A DNA stretch of 64,000 nucleotides, from assembly GCA_948474755.1 (NCBI GenBank), contig CAOLHI010003119.1, forward strand, positions 1 to 64,000, read 5' to 3'. Below are positions 45,247 through 57,200 of this stretch, one piece after another (the stretch's first letter is position 1; every line of letters begins with the position of its first letter). Made by a program: the position numbers and the translations under genes. This DNA is from Ctenosaura bakeri. Lineage: Eukaryota > Chordata > Lepidosauria > Squamata > Iguanidae. Under the pieces are notes generated by a model, which saw only the letters and a program-made list of their open reading frames with translations, was not told the DNA's origin and searched no databases.

Positions 45247-48200
45247 GCCTCTCCCCATGGATCGAGGCGGTACTACAACAATACATTAAATACATTAATA
45301 TAGCCCTGTGGCATTCACTAAGTAGGGGGATAATGGTTGTTTCTTTTATTTCTCTTGTGGAATATTATTGCCTCTAAGTTGGACAATCTGAGCAAATAAG
45401 CTTTTGTACATTCTGAGAAAAATGTTTTAGGTTGTTCTGTGGTACCTGGACTGCTTTGCAGTTCAACTGGCCCAGGATAATGCAAACATAGTCAAGCTTG
45501 AAGTGACTCAATTGTTCTTTCACTTCCTATGAAAATATGTCTTCTGATTCTGAGGTCTAATGTGAAATACACATTATTCTCATAGCCCAAACATGGATCT
45601 GAAAGCGAGGGAATGTCCCACAAAAGCCACACTGGAACATTTTTAAATACCACATCCTTAGATGTTTTGGATGTGCCCAGCCATTAACTTCCTCTTGTCT
45701 AACTCCTTGTTTTACACTAGACTTATCATTTAAACTATTTCTCTGTCCAATTTTGGGTGTACAGACTGATCATTTCTTTGCATGTACACATTCCTGCTTT
45801 ATTTACAGTTACTTATATGCATTTTTCATTGTTCTGTACTGTAACTGAAAGTCATCTGATAAAAGACACCAATTACTTATTATGTTGTTGCCTGACTTGT
45901 TGTCACATTGTCATGGGTGTAGCATAAGGGTACTGATGGTACTTAACAAAAACCCTGTCATAAGGCAAAAGAATAGCTGATGCTGAGGCAAAGCGGCAGT
46001 ATCTTTATTCTTCAGATTACAGAATCTAATTTTCTTCCTTATTTGTTTAGAACAGCTGGCATTGGGCTTCCTGGAAAGTGAGACAATGAAGATAATATTG
46101 TTGTATTTGCTGCGTTTTTGTTTTGCTGATAACTTTGCCCTGTCCTCCTTTCTTTGAGGTTCTAAAAGCTCAAGTGGTGGCTGTGCTGAAAATTAGGACC
46201 CTGAAGGGAGATGTCTTTTGGGAGGACAAAATTATCATTGGAGGAGCAATGTCCTCATTTTCCCCTCACTACACCCATGTGCAGGGGTACCTTTTAGTCT
46301 GTAAGCCCCTTAAAATAGGGATGGGTAACAGTTGACAGCTTGGTGCAGCATTAAACCACAGGAGACCTTGAGGAGGCTGTACCTTCCACCACAAGAAGAA
46401 ATTTAAAAATGCCCCCCAATTCCCCCACACTTTCTAGAAGGGTTTTTTTTTTTTTTTTGCAAAGATGGCATATAAAGTATGCTGTCTTTAACTCAATTAT
46501 CTATGCCAGTGCCTCCATGAAATGCTGGAGAATATTAGCTCAAAGAAGAGGCCTGCAGTCGAGGGGTAACTTTATGAGATCTTTTACACCTATGTATACC
46601 AGTACTAGTGCAGGGAAGAACCAGTTGGAAAATCAAAAGTAAGCTTATTTGTTTTACTGGGGGAATTAACAATCACACACACAAGATCCAAGCAGTGCCT
46701 CAATCACATAAGGCTAACTGGAGGAAAAGTTTGGATAATGAGAGTTTATGTGTTGTGGCTTAGACTAGGAGTCCAAGGGTAGTACCGTTGGGAATATTTA
46801 CATGGGACATGAGTGGGCTCTTTGGTATTCTTTTAGTACTTTTTTAGGCTATTTGTTGTATGCAGTTACAGATATACAAACGTCTACATTCTGTTTAGTG
46901 AGAATCAAAGACATGTCAATTTTGGGGTGCTAAGCTTTAACTAGTTACTATGTTAACTATGTTACATTGCATGTGAGGCACCATACAGTCATTACATCAC
47001 ATAATATGACCATTAGGATGTTATACTTTCATAGGGACTTTCCTCAGACTTTTTTCCTCTTTCTCTCTCTAACAGGCTTTTCTGTAATGATCAGATAGGA
47101 GAACATTATCAGCTTAAACACTAGAATTTAGCTATCTATCCATTGTCACCATTATCTTCATCAATTTCTTTATAGCTTCCGTAGTGTTTGTAGTTTCCGT
47201 AGTTAAGATATTATACATATGTTTAATAAAAGTTTTACATGTACAGAATTCTGTCCCTTAAACCGTATCCAAAACCATTTATTGTTTTAAGAATTTCAAC
47301 TGTTGAGGAACTAGACACCTCTCATTCAAGGATCAATTTCCTTGACATTGTTAAATGTTAACAGCATTTGTTGCATCATAAACATATTAACAGTCATCCA
47401 TTACAAGCATAATGGGCATACACGTCTATCCTAGTATAGCCTTGCTGGTACCAGCATTTGGGGGCAGTTTATCAGCCTGTTAAGCTATTAGGAACAGCAT
47501 GCCTGCCTGGGACAGTGATCTTTCTCACTGGAGACATGCCGCTAAGGTGGTCTACTTTGATCCTGTTATCTTAGTTGCTTTCATTCTCCACTTAGCCTTG
47601 TCCAATTTATCATTTATCCAATCAAAGCAGCACTTCACATTGCTTATACTTATCCAGTCAAAACAAATATCTTTATCAGTGATTCTAACCCCAGTATAAT
47701 AGGAGTCTTCTGGCTTCACGTCATCTTGATTACATTACTCTGTGCACTGGCTAAGGGGTTTGTTCTATCTACTGGACATCTGCTAAAGGTCATTATAGGT
47801 TGCCTTTACTCATGTCTCACAGGGTGAGGCTAGAAGCACTGGCGTTCTCACCTTTTATCTTCTTATATTGTCCACATTCTAATAAGCATTTTTCTCAGCC
47901 TTCCACTGAACCCAGAGTCTCACAGGTCTAACTTCCTGTATTATATCTTTTATTCTAGGTTTGCCTCAGTTGCAGGGCCTCTTAACTTTCTCCCTGGGTT
48001 TATTCTAAGCTCCCCCCACCCCGCTGCACAAGAAGCCAGAGGGCTGATACCACGAAAATGCTTTTTCCCCAGTCCACTTGGCACCCCATCTTGTTTTACC
48101 TGATTGTGCAGTGCACTGTAGAAACTGACAGTAGGACACTAAGGATATATTGGCCCTGTCTCTAAGGTATGAGGGCACAGTGGAGCAAACAAGACTTGAG

Positions 48201-51200
48201 AAAATGTAGATAATAATGAAAGTCATTTCAAAATTTGGTGATGAAAAGCTGTGCTTTCTTGGTTCCAGTGAAGCTTGTATAGCTGTATTTCAAAACAGAA
48301 ATGCTGGATGTTATTGACAATATATGGAGCAACACAGGTGGGTTCAAAGCTGTTAAACATACTCATGCATGTATCTTCCTTGGTAGATGGAACCATAATA
48401 TGCTGCTAATATAAAGCTGTGAAGACTGGGAAGGAACAATAGTCATTTTAATTATTTAGTTCTTTTATAGTCTATTTGCTTTTTAAAAATCTTGTTCTTA
48501 AATGTCGCCCATATTGTCCTTTTTTTTTCTTTTATTGCTGCACAAAATGTGGCCAGCTGGACATTAGAATAATGCCTGCTTGCTCCCCTTTCTGTCTCTT
48601 TTCCAGGTAATTCCTCACATTCACTGCGTTATCTCTGCACCTCCATGTTAGAGCCTGGCAAACAGGTGCCCCAGTTTTTCTCTGTGGGGTATGTGGATGA
48701 CCAACAGTTTGTTTATTATGATGCCAGCACAAGGAGACGCCTTCCTAAAGTTCCCTGGATAACAAAGGTAGACAAGGACGATGCTCACTACTGGGAGTGG
48801 AACAGCCAGAAAGCACGGAACATGGAGTACATTTTCCAAGAGACCCTGATGGAAGTGCTCAGGTACTACAATCAGAGCAGAGGTAAGTGAAAAGTGACAG
48901 CATGTAGGGGAGCTCATACATGTGTCAGTTAATAAGCAAGGCAGGAGGTTGCCCACACCAGAGAAACCTAGTCCTATAGAGAGATCTATCTACCTTAGGC
49001 TTAAGGTAACAAACCCCCTTACCCCATGTACTCTCCTACGTAATGTGCTCCCCCTTCCAGTGTGCACCTGCAATTGTTTTCTTGTTTATTCAACACCTGC
49101 TTGGGATCTTTCCCATGGAAGATATATGAACCTGGAGCAGAAATTGCCATAAAGATGGCAGAGATACTGCCATTGAGGAAAATGGGAAAGGAAGCAATAA
49201 TGTCCTTGATTTTTCCCAGAATTGGGGATGGTTAGATCAGAACTATTCCATGCCCCTTCTTTTCATCTTTTAAGAAACAAGAATCTCTAACGTTTTATTT
49301 ACATTTTAAAAATATATTAATGGGTAATCCAACTGTGAAACTACTGCAGAGCTGTCTAGCCCAGTATCTCTTCTTTAAATGTCCGATATTTAGAGGACAA
49401 AAACGGGATTTGCAGATTTGCAAAGAGGGAAAGAATTTGCTTGCCTGAGCCAGAAGAACATCTTTTCCCCTTTTCAAGGGCCGTTTCTTGGCTGCTGACA
49501 GGAGATGTGGCAGATCAGGCAACTCTGTAGCATCCTTATAGCTATAGTCCAGACTGTGCTTAGAAAATGACAAAAGTGATTCCTAGAGATGATTTCATCT
49601 GGACCTGCAGTAAGGGTTATGGGGATGGTAGGAGAGATTTCAAACTGAAAAGACTTCCTTGGAGGAAGATTCCAGAATCTGGTCTCTGAAGAAACTGAGG
49701 CATCTCTTCCCATTCTTCTTTGTTTGATTGCTGTAGCTATATTCCAAAGAGAGCAAGGTGTGATGGAGTTCAGGCGGCATAGCTATCCTGCCAGAGCAGC
49801 CCAGCAACAGGTGTGAGGGAGGTGCTGGTGGCCTTAGAGGAAAATATATAAAAAAGCACACACTGATTTGCTTTGGCAGTCCTTCAATGAGTCCTTCAGC
49901 CAGAGAGAACTCTGGAATAAAGTTCCTGAATCAGTCATGGGGGTTGTCTGAGTGAGAGGGTTTATTTCTCAAGGAAAGCCTAGAGAGAGGGGTAAAGGAG
50001 AAATCAAACCATTTTTGAATCTGGTCAGAAAGTGTGACCTAGATATGAGGGCTGAGCCTTTGATGACACTGTAGCCAAAGGGCTGTTTGTGTTACTGGTA
50101 CCTACAAGAGGATTTCAAGATCTGAGGAAGTTGTTTAGGAGAACTTTGAAGAACTGTATTTGCTTTGATCTGTGTATGAACTCCCATTCTTTGTTCTGTC
50201 TGTTATTTTAATAAAGATTATAGTACAGTTTTACAAATTTTGATTCAACTGAATAATATATAGAAAGCCTACTACCATAAAACTCCAAAGAGGTTCTAAT
50301 TAACCATTGGAACACCCCACTCTTTAGTCAGAAGTGTTTAAAGGGGAAGGCAGAGCTGTGTGTGTGAAGTGACAGGGTGCTTTATCAGATGGCAGGGGAA
50401 GTTGCCTTACCCATCAGAGAGAGAAGCAGGCCTGGTCACACAGGGGAAGTGTCCTGGCTCAGCTGTAGCTCACTCACAGATCATTTCCACCCTACACTGT
50501 TAAAGTGCTATTATTCCACTTCAACATCCTATGGAATTCTGGGGTTTGTAGTTTACCGAGGCTAAAGAGCTCTCTGGCTGACAATGTTAACTGCCCCTCC
50601 CTAAACTGCAAAGCCCAGGATTCCATAGGACATTGAAAGTGGAATAATAGCACTATAATAGTATAGTGCAGAAATGGCCACAGATCCTGTCAGAGAGGCG
50701 GCAGTTAGCTCTGAGTTTTTGAGATAACTGCAACCAAGGCAAGGGCTGTAAATCAACAAATCTTGAGGAACCTCCTTGCCCATGAGAGTCCATTTACAGA
50801 AGCGTGATCAAGCAATTCCAGGTTCTGAGATAAGGCAGGGTGTGTCAGCTGATGCGAGGGTCCAAGAGTGAAGCAACTCATGAGCAAAACCACATATGCA
50901 TGAGCTGCAAAACAGATAATTATTTCCAGCGACAGATACAGACACAGCTGGCTCTTAAATGGCTGTAGCCAGCTGCCAATAATTAAGAGCATTCCTCCCA
51001 CTTTTTGGCAGGGAGCCTCATTGATTGGCTCTGCTCTGCTCTCCTGTCCACTTCACAGGCTTGAAGGCTAATGCTGCTTCCTCAGCTGATTCCTCTGATA
51101 GACCAGCTGTCAGTGGGCCATGGCTCTGTGCCTTCTGAGCCTACCATTCAACAGGGAGAGCTTCAGGACTTTCCTCAGCCTCAGATTCCGAGTCTGAATC

Positions 51201-54200
51201 ACCCTGGCTGATGATAGGAAGAGATTTGAAAACCAAATTGATAGCTCAGTCCTTGAACCGTTCACTCAAATATAAGTCCAGCAGAATTCAGTGGGATATA
51301 CTCCAAAATAAGAACTCCAGGGGCTTCTGGCTTTGTTGAGTAGTGTGAAAGAATCAAGTCCACCTTCAAATAGGAATTCTGGCCTGCAAGATTATTTCTC
51401 TGGAATCCAACATAACTAAGTAGCCAGTATTGCAAGAGGCTTTTTTTTTTTTGTAATGCCAATGAGCTGAGCGGATCTTAAGCTTTTGGAAGGCTTGGGA
51501 AGGCTGATACACTGAGGTTGACTGGAAGCTTCTGGAAACTAAAGGAAGCCATTTTAGGAGGGTGTTGCCTGAATCAGAGCATGGAGGGGGAGCATTTTGA
51601 AATACTTGCTCTCTTTTTGGCTCTGACCTTTTCATCTTAGGCAACCTGGTGCCTCTTTCAGGAATGCTGCTCCTTGGGGAGCAGGCAGGGAACATAGACA
51701 ACCCTTTTCCTTTTGGGAGCCCTGATGAGGGCAATTACACCCCACCCCACCCAGTTTTCCCTTCGTCAGCCTGGTCCTAAAGGAGCCTTGGGAAAGATAA
51801 AAGAGAGGCAAAAAAATCAACCCAGTACCTTAGCATATCGACACACATACACATCACCCCTCTCTATACAAAATGTTGTGTTTTTCTTCCTGGAGAGAAA
51901 GCGTGGAGTTGGTGGAAACTGGAGTCCTCTTCCCTAGTACCTAAAAGTAGCAACTGATGGAAATTGGTAGGATCCCACTTCTGCAGGGAAGGATGGTGAG
52001 GGAGCAGCCCTTTTGAAATGTGGGACGATGCTCCATGGGATGGACAGGAGCACCCCAAAGACTGTGAGGTGAAACTGTGTTGAAGGGAGAAGAATCAGAT
52101 GGTGAGAGAGAGAGAGAAAGAGAAGGGGGACCCTATAGGAAGAAGTGTGGGGGCACTGTTGTCTCAGAATTTGAATGCTAACACTGGATTAATGTTGAGC
52201 CACAGATTAAAAAAAAATCTGCCTGGACCCCTCTGATTGCACTTAATGGGGGGGCGGTCTTGGAGGAGTAGCTGGTTCCCCTCTACAATCTTCTGCTTTA
52301 TCCCTCGTCTCCCCACATTGTGTGGGTCTCTTTTAGGGTTTCACACCTTGCAGCACATGGTTGGCTGTGAGCTGGGGAAAGACGGGAGCAAACAGGGATA
52401 TTGGAATTATGCCTTTGATGGGAAGGTCTACATCACCTTTGACAAGGAGACCCTCACCTGGACGGCAGCTGATGGGCCAGCCCAGATCACCAAGAGGAAG
52501 TGGGACGCTAATTCAGCAGACAACCAGTACCGGAAGGCCTACCTGGAGGAGATCTGCATTGAATGGCTGCAGAAATACCTGGACTATGGGAAGGAGGTGC
52601 TTCTGAGGACAGGTGAAGGGGATGTAGTAAAGGATGTGGTGGTGATGGGGAATAAGAGGGCTACAATTTCTTCATATCCTTCTTATCCAACAAACTTTTG
52701 TTTTTAATTGTAGAAAGGACACTCCAGGCACAAAAAGGACAGTGGGAGTCTGGCACTGTATGTCTTTGGACTATGGTGGAGGGATGGAGGCGTTTTAGAA
52801 TATTATTCCAGATTTTGGAGGGAAACAGCCCTAGAAGTAGAAAACTAGCATGATGAAGATGCAGGCAGGGACTGGATTTTGCTCCATGTTTTTCTTACAG
52901 AACATTTGATCCTGTTCAGTATTCGGAAGTCTCCAAACATAAAGTCTCCCTTCAGCTTCCAACCTGATGTGGCACAGTCCGCCCTTTCCACGTCCCTCTT
53001 TCTCTCCTTCATGGGCAGATCCTGGTGGAAAATGAACCAGAAACACACCATCTAAATGTCAAAAGGAGGAACGGAGGGGGAGATGAAAAAGGGGATGTGG
53101 CAGCACCTTTACAACAAATTGCCTTTTATTTTAGCCTATGCTTTTGTGGATGTAAATACACTTCTTCAGATGCAGTGCAGAGTGATATTAAAGTCTGAGG
53201 TTATAAAGCATATGTATATACTGGTAGTTGTGGGAGCCCTTTAATATCACTCTGTGCTCTATTTGAACAAGTGGGTTTCTATCCACAAAAGCACGTAGTC
53301 TTAAAGGTGCCTTTAAGGTTCCGTTTTTGTTCCCCTTCTTCACTATTAACATTTATGCTGCAAGAGTCTAACAAAGCTACTTCTTTGAAAACATCATTCA
53401 AGTGATCCCAGTGGTCAGGTTTTTGCTTGGCAGGGACAGTTCAGACATAGGTGGAAGGAGGGATTCTGAAGCTGAAGATAAGAGCCCTTCCCCATGTAGC
53501 CCAAACCTACCCATCGCCAATCACAGCTTGGAAGAGTTACTTTTTGGAACAACAGCTCTCAATGCACAGCCCCCTCACTGCATTCACAGTAGCTGTCCAG
53601 TAGATTGGAGGGTTGAACTGTAGGGGTTGTGGTCCAAAAAAGTACTTTTTAGTTTTGGGCAGCTGGACCTGATCTTTTGTTTCTCCTTTAACATGCCATG
53701 ACTGGCGTCTGCTTGCATCCACCCCATACTAACCCTGTTATTTAGACAGTACTCAGGTGACTAGTTCACTTGCCATCCACCCAAGGACTTGCTCTCCTGT
53801 ACAAAATAGAGAATAAATGCAGCAGAAGGACCAGAGTGGTGCAGAAATGGGGCCTTCAAAGTTTCTTTGCAGGAAACAGAGTACCCATACTTCCCTTATA
53901 CACACAGTTGTCTGCAATGCTTTGCATCCTTAGAGATGCCTAGGATTCTATTTTCTGAAAGCTCAGGCTTTTTAGATTAAATATGTTTGAGCATGTACAG
54001 AGTGATATTCTCAGACAGAAACAGCTTTTCAAAAGTCATAATAAGAATATGATGCCCCTGGTCATGTGCAGACATCCCTATTGTCCAAAATCAATTGAGT
54101 GGAAAATAAAGCTACAGACCCCATAGTTTTTCTTTTGTGCTGCATCTGGTTGAAATTCAAGCTGTTCCTGCAGGTATTCCTTTTGTTGTCTCTATTCCAG

Positions 54201-57200
54201 CTAGATCTTTAAAGGATATAAAATCTGTGTATTAAAAGAAAGGAGTGATGACCTGTCAGGAGAGCACAGATATTGTGATGAGAGTATCAGATACCAGTCT
54301 TGAGTTATGCTGAGTATTGCTCCTGGTTTACGACTTTGAACCTCTTCGGAGATGAACACTTGATGACATTTGCCCCTAAAATGCCCTGGTGAAACCTCAG
54401 AATGATGAGTTCTTCTTCGCCATCTCTGTGCCTCACACATATGGGTTTTAGCACCTGCACTGGGACCCGATTCAGAAAGTTGAGCAGCCTGGCAGATAGC
54501 CCCACCCTCTTGTGTACCACACATGTCCCATCCTGCCATGCTGCTGCTCTTCAGTTTCCTCTTCATCTGCTGACAAGATTTATTTTATTGTTCAAGGTGA
54601 GTACTTCTCTCACTCCATCCTACACACACACACACAATATTCCCCCTTCTCTCTCCCTTACTGGGAAAAAAACCCTCTTTTCTCTGTTTCGATTCTCCTT
54701 TTCTCCCCAACCCCTTGTGCTTGCTTCTGTGGCTACCACCTCTCTCTTTAAAATTTACTCTTTGTGCACCCTGAAGGTTACCCTCTCAAACATTTCCAGT
54801 GCCTCTGTTGTTTGGGAGAGACCCACACTGTGTCAAAGTGATCCATTTGCTGTGGCTTCACACTGCAAAATCTGAAGACCAGGACAAAACACCCGAAGAA
54901 CTACAGCTAGGAGCAGTCTCTCTACATGGCAGCCCAGCCTCCAATGCGCTGCTTTGATTGGCATCAGCCTCCCTAACCAAGACCCCAAAAACCGGGTCCT
55001 TCTCCCTGTGTTCGAACCCCAGCCCACCTCTCTGCTGGAACAGTCTCTCCTCTACCTGGACATCAGGCACAGTGTGACTTACTACTCCCAGAGGACAGCC
55101 CTCTTCTGACTTACCAACAGACTGCCTGTTATGGGAGACCCAGGAAGGGAAAACAAGCATTCTACCACCAGTTTTCCAAATGGGTCACCCAGACCATCCA
55201 ACTGGCCTGCAATCTGGCAAAACAACTTGTGCCAGACTCCTTCAGGCTACATTCTATCAGGGCCGTTGCATCTTCAGTTGCATGACATCCCTCTGCCAGA
55301 TCTCTATAAGATGGCAACCTGGTTGTGGCCGTCCACTTTCAGACAACATTGTAGGCTGGATTGCAAAGCAAGAGTAAATCCTGGCTTCAGGTGTGCTGTC
55401 CTCTTGTCTGTCCTCCAGTGACCTGCCCAGTGATAAGCTCTTCAGTCAGCCATGTGTGTGAGGCATAGAGACCACAAAGAAGAAAAAGAGGGTGCTTACC
55501 TGTAATTTTGGTTTTTTGCAGTGATGTATTTAAATCTTTTACTCCAAGTCTCAAGTCTCTACCTTCAAGTCTCAAGTCCTTGAAGATACTTTCAAGTCAA
55601 GTCTCGAGTCTGGAAGCCAACTTCATACCCCAACCAAAATTTCAGAATTAATGGATAGAGTGAAATAAATTCAGTTTTAACAATTTAAGCAGAGTCGGCT
55701 CTCCACATTTGCAATTTTGCCATCTGCAGCTTTGGAAGTGGGGAATAGGATCCTTCTTACTCCCCATTACTGAAGATTCAAAAGCTTGAGAAGGAAGGAT
55801 CCTTCTTCCTCAAGCCCATTGCGTAACACATTTGCCATTCCCCTCTGAGAAATGCACTCTGCACTTTGGGGGCAAGTCTTGTCTTTTGCTCTTAGGGAAC
55901 ATTTTAGAGGGCTCCTATATGCAGCAGGGACAGGCTGCTGAGCAGACCTCAAGCCTGCCTCAAGCCCATTGCCTAACGTGTTTGCTGTTCCCCTCTGAGA
56001 AACATGCCCACACTTTGGGCTTGAGAGAGATTGTCATGTGACTAATAGGCAAAAAGAGATGGAGGTGTTTTTCAAAGTTGTAAGGTTTCTGGATAAATGC
56101 GCTTTGTTAACTGAACCAAGAGCATCAAGTCAGTCATTAAAAATATACAAATCTCGAGTCGAGTTGAGTCAATGCATCATTTATGGCCGAGTCAAATCAC
56201 TGACACGACTTAACTCTGAGTTGAGTCTTGAGTCTATTGACTCGAGTCTACATCACTGGTTTTTCAGTGATTATCTATGCCGTCATAAATCCCACCCTCC
56301 ATCCTCTCTTTCATGTCCCTGGATACTGGTCAATGGACTTCAAAACTGAGGAACAGCAGCATGATTGGCTGGGAACTGCATGGTACACAAGGCAGGCTCG
56401 GCTCTAGAACTCTCCAAGCTGGGTCTCTGCACAGGCACTAAAACACATATGTGTGAGGGCACAGATGACCACTCAACCGCAATTACGGTTAAGCAACCTA
56501 TTCTCACTGTACTATAGTTGAGATTTTTCAGAGCATCTCAAGGTGCTGGAGAATCCCGTTCTTTGCAAAGTGTTTTCTTCCCCCTGTAAATTCTTAGGGA
56601 GTCCTCTAGCTGTGAGTGCTGAAGCTGTGAGGTGCAGCACAAGAGTCACATAGGATGTCTTGCTTTTCTAAAACTAGAGCATATACCCTGCCTGTCACTC
56701 AGAAAGTTGCTGTGCTAATTGTGATGTCATTTTTGCAGAGCCACCAAAAGTGAAGGTGATGCGCAAGGTAAACAATGAGAGTATGGAAACGCTGACCTGT
56801 CGAGTTGATGGCTTCTATCCCAAGAAGATTGATACTGCCTGGACAAAGGATGGGGAGGTCTGGATGCAAGATACCTTCCATGGACTTGTGTTCCCCAACT
56901 CAGATGGGACTTACTATACCTGGCTGAGCATCAAGATTGACCCCAGGGACAGGAAACGCTACAAATGCCATGTGGACCATGATGGACTTCTGAAGCCTCT
57001 GGACTTGGCCTGGGAGGAGCCTGGTGAGTGATCTGAGGGGAGGATTCTGGGGAGAGGCACTATGAGAGGTAACATCAGTAGCATTGTAGACTCTATCATT
57101 AAGGCCCAAGTGTATAGTGTTCAACACTAGTGTTACCCTTCCTAGCAAGTATCTTGTGCCTCATAGGTCATACATTCAGATTCTATGCCCTACACGGGTG

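Noticed and set aside
45075..45377. Frames with long runs of Leu, Ser, Ile or Met
   Set aside because: They are translations of the ATT/ATC microsatellite.
54402..54875. Open frame of 157 codons
   Set aside because: It runs through the DIRS left inverted repeat and leader and shows no domain.
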